DNA of 39,157 bases from an uncultured Lachnospiraceae bacterium (GTDB lineage: Bacteria; Bacillota; Clostridia; Lachnospirales; Lachnospiraceae): the NCBI GenBank assembly GCA_948470755.1, contig CAOKPU010000026.1:1-39157 (forward strand), given 5' to 3'. The notes under the pieces are model-generated. The model had not been told where the DNA came from and ran no database searches. It was given only the letters and a program-made list of their open reading frames with translations. Positions 31,876-39,157 of this stretch are shown here, in pieces; position 1 is the first letter of the stretch; each line of letters opens with the position of its first letter. The translations under genes were made by a program, and so were the position numbers.

Positions 31876-32307
31876 ATGTTAAATGTAGGAAAAATTGAAG
31901 AAGGCTTCGTTTTGGATCATATTGAAGCCGGAAAAAGCCTTTCCATCTATCATCATCTGCAGCTCGACAAATTAGACTGCCCGGTTGCCATTATCAAAAA
32001 TGCAAGAAGCAACAAAAAGGGGAAAAAAGACATTCTCAAAGTAGAATGCGATATCGACACTCTTGATTTGGACGTCCTGGCTTTTATCGATCACAACATC
32101 ACGGTCAATGTCATAAAAGACGGGGAAATCGTAGATAAAAAGGAACTGGCTCTCCCAAAAGAAATCCGCAATATCATTAAATGCAAAAATCCCCGGTGCA
32201 TTACTTCCATCGAACAGGAGCTGCCCCACATTTTCGTCCTTTCCGATGAAAAAAAAGAAATCTACCGCTGCAAATACTGCGAAGAAAAATACGGCAAACG
32301 GCTGTAA
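31876..32307 (+). CDS. pyrI: Aspartate carbamoyltransferase, regulatory subunit
   Basis: The 143-residue protein binds nucleotides and PyrB. The N-terminal part (LNVGKIEEGFVLDHIEAGKSL) matches the allosteric nucleotide domain, and the C-terminal domain has the zinc motif C-x4-C (CKNPRC) and C-x2-C (CKYC). It should give ATP/CTP control to the pyrB enzyme. AAAGGAGG lies about 12 bases before the ATG at 31876. A longer reading upstream is in non-conserved sequence and is rejected. Confidence 0.95.
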   Translation: MLNVGKIEEGFVLDHIEAGKSLSIYHHLQLDKLDCPVAIIKNARSNKKGKKDILKVECDIDTLDLDVLAFIDHNITVNVIKDGEIVDKKELALPKEIRNIIKCKNPRCITSIEQELPHIFVLSDEKKEIYRCKYCEEKYGKRL

Positions 32308-32361
32308 AGCCAACAACCCCGATACAAGCTACGGGACATTAAAACAGAAAGAAGGTATAAT

Positions 32362-33231
32362 TTGAAACTGGATATGCACTGCCATACAAAGGAAGGATCC
32401 TTGGATGGCAAGATCACGCTTTATGAAACAATCTTAGCATTACGGGAAAAAGGTTATCACGGAATGCTGATCACCGACCACAATTCTTATAAAGCATACC
32501 GCTGCTATGAGAAAAACATAAAAAACAATGACCAGGAACTGGAAGACTTTATTGTATTGAAGGGCGTAGAATATGATACTATTGACGCCGGGCATATCAT
32601 CGTCATCATGCCCACCGGGGTAAAACTGCCCCTTTTGGAACTCCGCGGCCTTCCCGTCAACCTCTTAATCGACATCGTCCATCATTTCGGCGGTATCCTG
32701 GGGCCCGCACACCCTTGCGGTGAAAAATATTTGAGCCTGATGAACACCAGAAGAGGGAAAAAGTCCCGCAACCTAACCGCACGGTTTGATTTTATCGAAA
32801 CCTATAACGCCTGCGAACCGCCGGAATCCAATCAGGCTGCCGCAGATTTGGCAAAACGTTTTGACAAACCGGGGATAGGGGGCAGCGACTCCCACAAAGA
32901 GCTCTGCGCCGGCATGGGCTATACCATGATCGACGCCGATATCAAAAATGAAACCGACCTGATCCATGCCCTTCGCTCCGAGACCACAATTTCTTCCGGC
33001 GGGGAACGGTATATGTTCACTACCAAACAGCGCATCGGCCGGATTAACGATGTCCTGATCTACTCTTTCTGGTTTTACAACAAGTTCCTGGCGCTTTACA
33101 AACGCCACAAACGCAGGGTGGAACTTAAAGAAAACCATCTGTACGGATATCTTTCCGCACGGCGGCGCTTCTTTCGGAAAAAAGCATCCCGTCCCTTTGG
33201 AGTTTCCCTTTTTCATCAGAAAGGGGCTTAA
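32362..33231 (+). CDS. PHP-domain metal-dependent phosphoesterase
   Basis: The 289-residue protein has the PHP superfamily metal-ligand set: HCHT near the start, ITDHN, the Glu in KGVEYDT, GPAHP and GGSDSHK. Such proteins hydrolyse phosphoesters, for example histidinol phosphate or 3',5'-nucleotide products; the substrate is not evident. The last 60 residues are basic (KRHKRR, RRRFFRKK) and lack a known domain. A TTG at 32362 is used as start because AAGGTATAA precedes it and residues KLD before MHCHT fit the family; the ATG at 32374 would cut these. Confidence 0.85.
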   Translation: MKLDMHCHTKEGSLDGKITLYETILALREKGYHGMLITDHNSYKAYRCYEKNIKNNDQELEDFIVLKGVEYDTIDAGHIIVIMPTGVKLPLLELRGLPVNLLIDIVHHFGGILGPAHPCGEKYLSLMNTRRGKKSRNLTARFDFIETYNACEPPESNQAAADLAKRFDKPGIGGSDSHKELCAGMGYTMIDADIKNETDLIHALRSETTISSGGERYMFTTKQRIGRINDVLIYSFWFYNKFLALYKRHKRRVELKENHLYGYLSARRRFFRKKASRPFGVSLFHQKGA

Positions 33232-33282
33232 ACCGCGCCATACGCAAGATTTTCCGTTTTTGCAGATTGATCCTAAACAGGG

Positions 33283-33335
33283 AAAACCCCGTAAAGATCC
33301 CATGCCAATATACACGGATCTTTGCGGGGTTTTTT
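33283..33335. terminator. Strong bidirectional intrinsic terminator
   Basis: An 18-bp stem (AAAACCCCGTAAAGATCC paired with GGATCTTTGCGGGGTTTT, one G-T pair) has a 15-nt loop and a T-run on each side. It lies between the PHP gene and the convergent CmpB-like gene. Confidence 0.9.
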
Positions 33336-33350
33336 ACCTTATAGGAAATT

Positions 33351-33419
33351 CCGTCGTCAGACGGACATAAATTGACGAAGAACCGAAGGTTCTTCATGAA
33401 GTGTCGAAGACACTTTTTT
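33351..33419. repeat. Row of small hairpins after the terminator
   Basis: Three perfect hairpins follow within 70 bp: CCGTC/GACGG (33351-33364), GAAGAACC/GGTTCTTC with loop GAA (33377-33395) and AAGTGTC/GACACTT with loop GAA (33399-33415) followed by four T. On the minus strand the last two have TTC triloops closed by C-G pairs. Confidence 0.65.
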
Positions 33420-33429
33420 ATCCCTTCCA

Positions 33430-34344
33430 TTACTTTCCTAATCTTTCATCTACCGTTTCCTTCAATTCCTGAAGGGCATCTTTAAAACGCTTAGACGCCA
33501 TCGTAGGATTCCCTTTAATCATCTGCCGCTTATAAAAATCTTTAAACGATCTAAGCTGCATCCTGTTTTCCGCGTTCATCCGGTACTTCATACGCAATTC
33601 CAAAAACTCCTCTTTTATACTGTCGGGATAAAAAGAGACTTCGTTTTGGATCTTCTCTTTCAGGCTGCCAAGCCGTTCCTCAATATCCGCCACCAGTTCA
33701 TCCGCCTTCTGGCTGCGCTCCTGCCTCTTCATCTCCCTTTCTTCATTGGATACGGCAATAATCACATCCAAACGCTTCTGCACCCGTTCCAGTTCTTCTT
33801 TTGCCGCTTCCATCTTAAGAAGGATATCCCGCAAGTCGATTGCAGTCTTGAAAGACAACGTAAAGTCCGCCACGATATACACTGTCAGCACATACGTCAC
33901 TGCCGAAAGGACCCCTTCCGGAATGGAAAGGACAAGCTGTTCCACCGGTTTATGAACCACCCTTGTCATTAGGATGGTGAGCCCTCCCCATGCCAATGTG
34001 GAACTTAGGCAGATATGGCCTTGAAAATTGAACTTCTGATTGGAATAATCCCAATACCTTACCTTGAACAAAGCTTCCATTACAACGCCGGTCACATATT
34101 CCAGCGCTGTCGCGCCAATGCATCCCGCAATATAGGTAAGTATCAGATTGTGCTGAAAAGGCATGGATACTACCAGCATCATAACGGCGCCGCTGCCATA
34201 TAAAGGCAGGAACGGCCCCCGCATAAAACCTCTGTTTACCAGATGCCTGTTTTTTAAAGAAACATAAGCCGATTCAAAACACCATCCAAAAAGGCAGTAA
34301 AAATAAAAGAAAAACAGCCATTGCACCATTGTATACGAATACAT
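33430..34344 (-). CDS. CmpB-like membrane protein with coiled-coil C-terminus
   Basis: The 304-residue protein starts with a PF06541-type membrane region (FGWCFESAYVSLKNRHLVNRGFMRGPFLPLYGSGAV, ALEYVTGVVMEALF, RYWDYSNQKFNFQGHICLSS) of about five hydrophobic segments up to residue 165. The second half, about 175-304, is charged and helical with heptad-like Leu, Ile and Lys/Glu patterning, suggesting a cytoplasmic coiled coil. The family role is not established. The ATG at 34344 follows AAGGAGGAAGG. It is 19 bp after the YlmH-like gene. Confidence 0.8.
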   Translation of the reverse strand: MYSYTMVQWLFFFYFYCLFGWCFESAYVSLKNRHLVNRGFMRGPFLPLYGSGAVMMLVVSMPFQHNLILTYIAGCIGATALEYVTGVVMEALFKVRYWDYSNQKFNFQGHICLSSTLAWGGLTILMTRVVHKPVEQLVLSIPEGVLSAVTYVLTVYIVADFTLSFKTAIDLRDILLKMEAAKEELERVQKRLDVIIAVSNEEREMKRQERSQKADELVADIEERLGSLKEKIQNEVSFYPDSIKEEFLELRMKYRMNAENRMQLRSFKDFYKRQMIKGNPTMASKRFKDALQELKETVDERLGK

Positions 34345-34363
34345 ACCCTTCCTCCTTTGCCGC

Positions 34364-35134
34364 TTACCGGTATATCCCCGCCGACACGCTCCATTTTCCC
34401 TTCTTCGTCTCATGTCCTGCGCCATAATATAAAAAACGGCCATGCCCGCGGACCGAAACGATATCCCCGCTTTTCATCCCATAGCTGCCATTTTCATTCA
34501 ATCTGCCGTTGATATACACCTTTCTCCCTTTCAGAAGATCCAGGCTCTGGCTTCTGGACAAGTGATATATTTTGGCGATTATCCCGTCCACCCTCTCAGA
34601 AGCCACTGTAAAGCATACTTTCTCCGGCTCTTTTACCGGAAGCTCTTTCCCTGCATCCGCAAAAACACAAGCTACGTCCGTATGCCTTACCCTGTTTAAA
34701 TTATCTATCAGATACGGTGCGATCTTTTCCGTGCAGAACACATAGGCGGATTTCCCTTCCACATAGATATCCCCTATCGCCGCCCTGTCCATGCCGAGGT
34801 TCATCAATGCCCCAAGAAAATCCCTGTGGTCTAAATTTTCCGCGAATTTTTCCATTAACGGCTTTACCGCCACGCATGCTATTGGAAAATCCTCCTCATA
34901 CCCAAGGTTTTCCGGACATCCAAATTGGATCATCTGCCTCTCACAACCCTCCCGGCCGCCGGACAGCCTATAGCCTGACGCTTTATCTTCCAAAGGCATA
35001 CTATAAAAAACATCCTGCTCCGCCATATTCAGAAAGCCGGTATAGGTATAAATATTGTGTTCGTATGACCTTCCCGAAAGCTCCGCCAGACGCTTCCTTA
35101 ATTGCTGTAACTCCTTTTCGTTTTCCGCTGCCAT
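34364..35134 (-). CDS. YlmH-like S4-domain RNA-binding protein
   Basis: The 256-residue protein matches the YlmH family, S4-domain proteins found near cell-division genes in Firmicutes and thought to act on ribosomal or RNA substrates. The middle has an alpha/beta domain with FLGALMNLGMDRAAIGDIYVE. The C-terminal S4 domain (about 175-240) includes ASERVDGIIAKIYHLSRSQSLDLLKGRKVYING and SGDIVSVRGHGRF. The ribosome site AGGAAGAGGG is about 12 bases upstream of the ATG. It is the gene between the CobW-like genes and the CmpB-like gene, all on the minus strand. Confidence 0.87.
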   Translation of the reverse strand: MAAENEKELQQLRKRLAELSGRSYEHNIYTYTGFLNMAEQDVFYSMPLEDKASGYRLSGGREGCERQMIQFGCPENLGYEEDFPIACVAVKPLMEKFAENLDHRDFLGALMNLGMDRAAIGDIYVEGKSAYVFCTEKIAPYLIDNLNRVRHTDVACVFADAGKELPVKEPEKVCFTVASERVDGIIAKIYHLSRSQSLDLLKGRKVYINGRLNENGSYGMKSGDIVSVRGHGRFLYYGAGHETKKGKWSVSAGIYR

Positions 35135-35185
35135 ATTTGTATTTTTCCCTCTTCCTGCCGGCTTAAAGCCCCACTGTCCTAAGCT

Positions 35186-36115
35186 TTATAAAAAGCTGAT
35201 AATCTCTTCTTTTGGCGCCTTTGTTTTTTCCACCTCAAGAGCCGAAAGCACAGGGCCTTCCCCATTGTAATCTGCAAAATATTCTTTTTTCACCACCGCC
35301 GTCACTTTGACCCACTGTTTCTCTTTCAGGGAATCCGCCTCTTGATAAGAGCAGGCAAACCCAAGGAACGCCATATCTTCCGCACAGCATGTCATAGCCA
35401 TCCTCCCCGGTACAAAGAATCCATCGGGGAAATTCTTCGGTTTTAGCACCATTGCTGTAAACCGGACTTTTTTCCCGATATATCGCTCCAAATGATCCAA
35501 AGAATCCAGATACCAAATGCCGAATCCCTGATTGTCCAATTCAATGATCTCATCCTCCAGATTATACGGGAGATCGTCTTCCATAATTTCATCGATCTCT
35601 CCCTCTGAGGTTTCAAAGACAATATCCGCTTTCTGGTTAATGGCTTTGATGTTCCTCTTATAACTGTTCAAATCCTCAATGCCGTCGCAACGGTTAAAAA
35701 TAATCAACTCCGACTTGCGTATCATTTCCGCCAGCAATGTTTTCATATTATTAAAATACATTGGGAATGTGGATGCATCGATCGTTGTCACCTGCTGCTC
35801 TATCGACCAATGCCATGGCAGCTTCATATTTTTGTAGTTCCACATGCCGTTATATTCTATAATAATCCGTTCCGGCTTGTGCTTTTTTTCCAGCTCAATC
35901 AAATGAGCAGGGGTAAAATCCTCCTCATCTTCTATCCGTTCCATCTGCGTCCGGCTCGCCTCCAGCAAAGCGTCCCCGTATTCGCTTTCCCCCTCTTCAC
36001 AAAGGATGAGGAGGGTTTTCCCTTTTATCTGGAAATAAGGCTGATCCAATGTATAGGCAATGAACTCCGTCTTGCCGCTTTCCAAAAATCCGTTAATAAT
36101 ATAAACCGGTTTCAT
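35186..36115 (-). CDS. CobW-like GTPase fused to a TIGR03943-like C-terminal domain
   Basis: The 309-residue protein begins with a P-loop GTPase of the CobW/COG0523 kind: Walker A GFLESGKTE, a G4-like NRCD in IIFNRCD. It lacks the usual CxCC metal motif of COG0523. The last 100 residues (RFTAMVLKPKNF, VPGRMAMTCCAEDMAFLGFACSY, VKVTAVVKKEYF) resemble the C-terminal domain of TIGR03943/YcgQ proteins that work with membrane permeases. It probably takes part in metal trafficking or in a permease complex; I am not sure of the metal. It is encoded right after the His-rich CobW gene, 53 bp downstream in transcription. Confidence 0.7.
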   Translation of the reverse strand: MKPVYIINGFLESGKTEFIAYTLDQPYFQIKGKTLLILCEEGESEYGDALLEASRTQMERIEDEEDFTPAHLIELEKKHKPERIIIEYNGMWNYKNMKLPWHWSIEQQVTTIDASTFPMYFNNMKTLLAEMIRKSELIIFNRCDGIEDLNSYKRNIKAINQKADIVFETSEGEIDEIMEDDLPYNLEDEIIELDNQGFGIWYLDSLDHLERYIGKKVRFTAMVLKPKNFPDGFFVPGRMAMTCCAEDMAFLGFACSYQEADSLKEKQWVKVTAVVKKEYFADYNGEGPVLSALEVEKTKAPKEEIISFL

Positions 36116-36168
36116 CCATAACCTCCGTTTTTCTCAAACTGCCGCCGCTCCATGCCTCTTTTGTGGGG

Positions 36169-37350
36169 CTATTTTTGAAAAAGCTTCTCCAAATTACCTT
36201 CCACGAGCTTAGAACCGATCACGCATATTTTGCCTGTTACATCCGGCTTCCCTTCCCTGATGTCGCATTCGCCCGGCACATAATCAAAATATACCCAACT
36301 TCCATTATCCGAAGGCACCATCCCCTTGGCACGTAGTACAAAACCATACTCGCTTTCTGACTCCAGCTCCTCTAAAAGCTTTTTCATTTCTTCCGTGGTA
36401 TATGCCGCAGGCGTCTCCATCCCCCAACTGGTAAATACCTCGTCCGCATGGTGATGATGATGGCCTTCATGCCCATGATGGCCATGCCCGCATTCCTCCT
36501 CATGGTGATGGCTGTGGCACTCTTCTCCATGCCCTTCGTGATGATGACCGTGGCATTCCTCTCCATTCCCTTCATGGTGATGGCCGTGGCAGCATTCTTC
36601 TCCATGCCCTTCGTGGTGATGGCCGTGGCATTCCTCTCCATTCCCTTCGTGGTGATGGCCGTGACAGCCGCATGTACAGTCCGGCCCATGGTCGTGGTGA
36701 TGCTTCTGTCCGTGCTTCCTGCGCACTTCCTCCATCAATTCCGCCTCTAAGTCTTTTACTCCCTCTATCGTCTCCAGGATATCTTTCCCATCCAATTCCT
36801 CCCAGGGTGTTGTAACGATCGTCGCCTTCTTGTTATGCTCCCTTATCATTTCCACGCATGCCTCCAGCTTCTGCCCGCTGGCTTTTCCGGTACGGCTCAG
36901 TATGATGGTTCCCGCATATTCTATCTGGTTGGTAAAAAACTCGCCGAAATTTTTCATATACATCTTGCATTTCATGGCATCCACTACAGCCACCGCGCTG
37001 TTAAGCTGCACTTCCGCCTCCGATATTACATCTTCCACCGCTTTCATCACATCCGAAAGCTTTCCCACGCCCGACGGCTCTATTAAAATCCGTTCCGGCG
37101 CATAGGTATCCAATACTTCTTTTAACGAAGCGCCAAAATCCCCTACCAGGGAACAACAGATACAGCCGGAATTCATTTCTTTAATTTCGATTCCGGCCTC
37201 TTTTAAAAAGCCTCCGTCTATACCAATTTCCCCAAATTCATTTTCTATCAATACTACCTTTGTATCTGCCAAAGCCTCCTTTAACAGCTTCTTTATCAGA
37301 GTTGTCTTCCCGGCCCCTAAAAAACCGGATACGATATCAATCTTTGTCAT
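36169..37350 (-). CDS. CobW/COG0523 GTPase with a long His/Cys-rich repeat
   Basis: The 393-residue protein is a metallochaperone-type GTPase: Walker A GFLGAGKTT at 9-17, ENEFGEIGID, the CxCC metal motif CICC at 63-66, EPSGVGKL, and a C-terminal CobW domain (about 305-393). The guanine-specific motif reads SRTG where NKxD is usual. Residues 213-301 are a metal-binding insert with five near-identical GHHHEGxGEECH-like units and further His clusters. COG0523 proteins move zinc, cobalt or other metals to client proteins. The insert suggests storage or buffering. The ATG at 37350 starts the operon with the second CobW-like gene. It is divergent from alaX. Confidence 0.9.
   Translation of the reverse strand: MTKIDIVSGFLGAGKTTLIKKLLKEALADTKVVLIENEFGEIGIDGGFLKEAGIEIKEMNSGCICCSLVGDFGASLKEVLDTYAPERILIEPSGVGKLSDVMKAVEDVISEAEVQLNSAVAVVDAMKCKMYMKNFGEFFTNQIEYAGTIILSRTGKASGQKLEACVEMIREHNKKATIVTTPWEELDGKDILETIEGVKDLEAELMEEVRRKHGQKHHHDHGPDCTCGCHGHHHEGNGEECHGHHHEGHGEECCHGHHHEGNGEECHGHHHEGHGEECHSHHHEEECGHGHHGHEGHHHHHADEVFTSWGMETPAAYTTEEMKKLLEELESESEYGFVLRAKGMVPSDNGSWVYFDYVPGECDIREGKPDVTGKICVIGSKLVEGNLEKLFQK
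36448..36714 (-). repeat. Minisatellite coding for the His/Cys-rich insert
   Basis: Within the CobW gene an approximately 36-bp unit is repeated in tandem about five times, with alternating Asn and His codons after EG, and one unit has an extra Cys codon. The tract could change length by replication slippage, altering metal-binding capacity. Confidence 0.8.
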
Positions 37351-37431
37351 CGCCGTATCTGCTCCTTTCTATCATGCTTTCCAAACTACCTATACCTCCA
37401 TGTCAGAGCGGCATGCTGCGATGACGCGCGC

Positions 37432-37526
37432 CGGAAATTTCAAATTTCCGACTACGATCAAGGCAATTTGAGGCTCTGACTCAAATTGTTGATTGAAAAA
37501 CCATCTACCAAGCTGATTTTTCAATC
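37432..37526. repeat. Three consecutive hairpins upstream of the CobW gene
   Basis: In the 420-bp divergent gap there are stems CGGAAATT/AATTTCCG (37432-37450), CAATTTGAG/CTCAAATTG with loop GCTCTGA (37464-37488) and GATTGAAAAA/TTTTTCAATC (37491-37526). None has an obvious coding or promoter context. They sit 80-180 bp upstream of the CobW ATG. The rest of the gap, 37527-37648, shows nothing I can name. Confidence 0.6.
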
Positions 37527-37648
37527 TATACCTATGTATTTTGCACTTGTTTTCCGGTAATGTCAAGTTCCAGCCTGCCGTTCTGCGGCCATTCGTGCAG
37601 ATATCCCCGCCTTTTGCCCTCCACCCACATTGTCATTGCAAATCTCTA

Positions 37649-37677
37649 TTTCATTTATTCATACAATCCTTTATAAT
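37649..37677 (+). promoter_or_regulatory. Candidate promoter of the alaX gene
   Basis: TATAAT at 37672-37677 is preceded by a weak -35 (TTTCAT at 37649-37654) with a 17-bp spacer. It is 93 bp before the ATG. Confidence 0.45.
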
Positions 37678-37770
37678 GATTAGGATATAAATGCCCTGCC
37701 CATAGCTGTTGCCCGGCAGATCCACTTTTACATCATTAACCCGATTCTCTTAAGAAAGGAATTTTCTATC

Positions 37771-38994
37771 ATGGTTATGAACACAAAAAAACTTTACGAT
37801 GATGATGCCTATCAAACCGCATTCAATGCTGCCGTACTCTCATGTGAGCCATATATGGCATCTTCTAAGAATACGAACCAAGACTCCCCTCTTTATGATA
37901 TCCTTTTGGATCAGACTGCCTTTTTTCCGGAAGAAGGAGGGCAGAACGCGGATACCGGCACGATCGACGATCTTCCTGTCCTCGACGTTCAAATCAAAGA
38001 CGGCCTCATCCACCATATTACCAATACCCCTTTTATCCCCGGTCAGAAAATCACCGGCAATATTGACTGGATGCCCCGCTATTCCAACATGCAGCAGCAT
38101 TCCGGCGAACACATTATGTCCGGGCTGATCCATTCTCATTTTGGCTATGACAACGTAGGCTTCCATCTTGGCATAAAAAACGTCACTTTAGATTTCAACG
38201 GCTTCCTGACAGACCTGCAGCTCGAGATGATAGAAACGCTTGCCAACGAAGCTATTTACAAAAACCTGGCAATCACAGCCTCCTATCCCTCAAAAAACAG
38301 GCTCTCCTCCATGGAATACCGCAGCAAAATAGAACTGGAAGGCCCCGTGCGCATTGTCACAATCCCCGGATACGATATCTGCGCCTGCTGCGCCCCTCAT
38401 GTGAAAAAAACCGGTGAGATCGGCATTATAAAAATTACGGATGCCATAAAATATAAAGGAGGCATCCGCATCAGCATCCAATGCGGCGCACGGGCCTTGG
38501 ACGATTACCGCATGAAACAACAGCAGCTCCACTCCATATCCGTCCTTTTATCAGCCAGGCAGGAAGCGGCCGCAGATGCCGCCGCCAAATTAAAAGATGA
38601 GAATTTTGCCTTAAAGGGCCAAATCATCTCCCTGCAAAACAGCCTGATAGGACAAAAGGCAGCAGCCATATCTCCGGATCAGGAGAACATCTTCCTTCTG
38701 GAAAACTATATGGATCCCGGCGCCCATAAAAATTATGTCAATCTCCTGACCGGGAAATGCGCCGGCCTCTGCGCCGTATTTGCCGGAAATGATATAGACG
38801 GCTACCGCTATATCATCTCCTCAAAAACAAAAGACGTACGGCCTTTCCACGAACAGATGAAAAAGCAGGTTTTGGCCAAAGGCGGCGGAAGCGGCCAGAT
38901 GGTACAAGGCTCTTGTTCCGGCCCGAAAGAACAGATCCTGTCCTTTTTTCAAACATGCGGACTGCCTTTTACAATCCCCCGGCATCTTTTCTGA
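37771..38994 (+). CDS. Alanyl-tRNA editing protein (AlaX-L type)
   Basis: The 407-residue protein is related to the editing and C-terminal parts of alanyl-tRNA synthetase. It has FFPEEGGQ early, the zinc motif His110-x3-His114 in QQHSGEH, and Cys206 and His210 in CACCAPH. A coiled coil follows, then a DHHA1-type domain with GGGSGQMVQGS near the end. These features define AlaX-L proteins, which hydrolyse mischarged Ser- or Gly-tRNA(Ala) and have no aminoacylation domain. The ATG at 37771 has AAGAAAGG about 11 bases upstream; a second ATG is two codons on. Confidence 0.92.
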   Translation: MVMNTKKLYDDDAYQTAFNAAVLSCEPYMASSKNTNQDSPLYDILLDQTAFFPEEGGQNADTGTIDDLPVLDVQIKDGLIHHITNTPFIPGQKITGNIDWMPRYSNMQQHSGEHIMSGLIHSHFGYDNVGFHLGIKNVTLDFNGFLTDLQLEMIETLANEAIYKNLAITASYPSKNRLSSMEYRSKIELEGPVRIVTIPGYDICACCAPHVKKTGEIGIIKITDAIKYKGGIRISIQCGARALDDYRMKQQQLHSISVLLSARQEAAADAAAKLKDENFALKGQIISLQNSLIGQKAAAISPDQENIFLLENYMDPGAHKNYVNLLTGKCAGLCAVFAGNDIDGYRYIISSKTKDVRPFHEQMKKQVLAKGGGSGQMVQGSCSGPKEQILSFFQTCGLPFTIPRHLF

Positions 38995-39078
38995 ATCAGC
39001 AGGAATTCCAAATATAGGATTCAGGTGTCAAAAGGCCCATCCGGCGGCCCCGTCCGGCAGATGGCAAAAAAGGATATT

Positions 39079-39147
39079 GTGCAAACGGCTTTTGCACGAT
39101 GAAGAGGAGACTCTAAAATCGTGGAAGCCTCTGCTGAACACGATTTT
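39079..39147. repeat. Hairpins at the right window end sharing a loop core with the left end
   Basis: A 7-bp stem GTGCAAA/TTTGCAC lies at 39079-39097. A 9-bp stem AAAATCGTG/CACGATTTT at 39115-39147 has loop GAAGCCTCTGCTGAA. The loop carries AGCCTCTGCTG (39126-39136), also found at 115-125 inside a different hairpin. It follows alaX and may contain its terminator (T-run after CACGA). The 38995-39078 segment has a GC-rich imperfect repeat near 39039-39065. Confidence 0.55.
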
Positions 39148-39157
39148 TGCTTTCCGA

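Noticed and set aside
34364-35134. Pseudouridine synthase because of the S4 domain
   Set aside because: No catalytic pseudouridine synthase motif (RLD-type) is present; the N-terminal part fits YlmH.
36448-36714. CRISPR-like short tandem repeats
   Set aside because: The units are in frame inside a CobW gene and encode a His/Cys-rich peptide with no unique spacers.
37771-38994. Truncated alanyl-tRNA synthetase
   Set aside because: The aminoacylation domain is entirely absent, the start has a ribosome site, and the length and motifs fit stand-alone AlaX-L.
1-39157. Prophage, transposon or integrated plasmid
   Set aside because: No integrase, transposase, capsid, replication or conjugation genes are visible, and the window reads as a continuous chromosomal segment.

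Overview
The window looks like chromosomal DNA of a low-to-mid GC Firmicute of class Clostridia, most likely a Lachnospiraceae gut anaerobe. The evidence is the gene content: an ECF transporter S component, a DUF3842 protein, a DUF5050-type membrane protein, two CmpB-like membrane proteins (PF06541), a paired PyrB/PyrI aspartate carbamoyltransferase, a viroplasmin-domain RNase H and a fused chorismate mutase/prephenate dehydratase. Ribosome binding sites are strong AGGAGG types. I see no phage, integrase, transposase, CRISPR, rRNA or tRNA genes. These are calls by eye from sequence motifs; no database search was run.

Region 1 (about 0.2-10 kb). A six-gene minus-strand operon encodes, in order of transcription, a phosphofructokinase-like kinase, a triosephosphate isomerase-like protein, a LarA-like racemase/epimerase, a NagB-like deaminase/isomerase, a NagA-like deacetylase and a class II aldolase, ending in a strong terminator at 165-201. 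A divergent LacI-type regulator, an aldose 1-epimerase-like protein and a DUF3842 protein lie on the other strand. Two nearly identical 16-bp sites, one in the divergent promoter region and one in front of the TIM-like gene, look like operators. Several enzymes depart from their family consensus at active-site positions, so the set may be a dedicated pathway for an unusual (amino)sugar or sugar acid rather than a second copy of glycolysis. This is the best candidate for an undescribed system.

Region 2 (10-12 kb). A perfect-consensus promoter, a leader of roughly 245 nt, an ECF S component and an overlapping two-domain protein with a uridine kinase-like C-terminus suggest uptake and phosphorylation of an unidentified small molecule.

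Region 3 (12-19 kb). A GPH-type sugar symporter, a phosphoglucose isomerase and a cytoplasmic GH3 glycosidase form a glucoside-use operon behind a promoter whose start region carries a palindrome. A second copy of that palindrome lies near the symporter start. A ROK-type repressor gene lies upstream, and a 93-bp direct repeat flanks a terminator upstream of that gene.

Region 4 (19-27 kb). A minus-strand run holds pheA, a DUF815 AAA ATPase, ppx, ppk, maf, a Cof-type HAD phosphatase and a small acidic protein. The ppx/ppk pair makes and breaks polyphosphate.

Region 5 (27-33.4 kb). It holds a DUF5050-like anchored protein, a CmpB-like membrane protein, a PH-domain protein, RNase H, a nitroreductase, pyrB, pyrI and a PHP-family phosphoesterase.

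Region 6 (33.4-39 kb). It holds a second CmpB-like protein with a coiled-coil tail, a YlmH-like S4 RNA-binding protein, two adjacent CobW/COG0523 GTPases (one with a long His/Cys-rich repeat, one fused to a TIGR03943-like C-terminus) and a divergent alanyl-tRNA editing protein (AlaX type). Several intergenic spaces are packed with short perfect hairpins, and the two ends of the window share a loop core.
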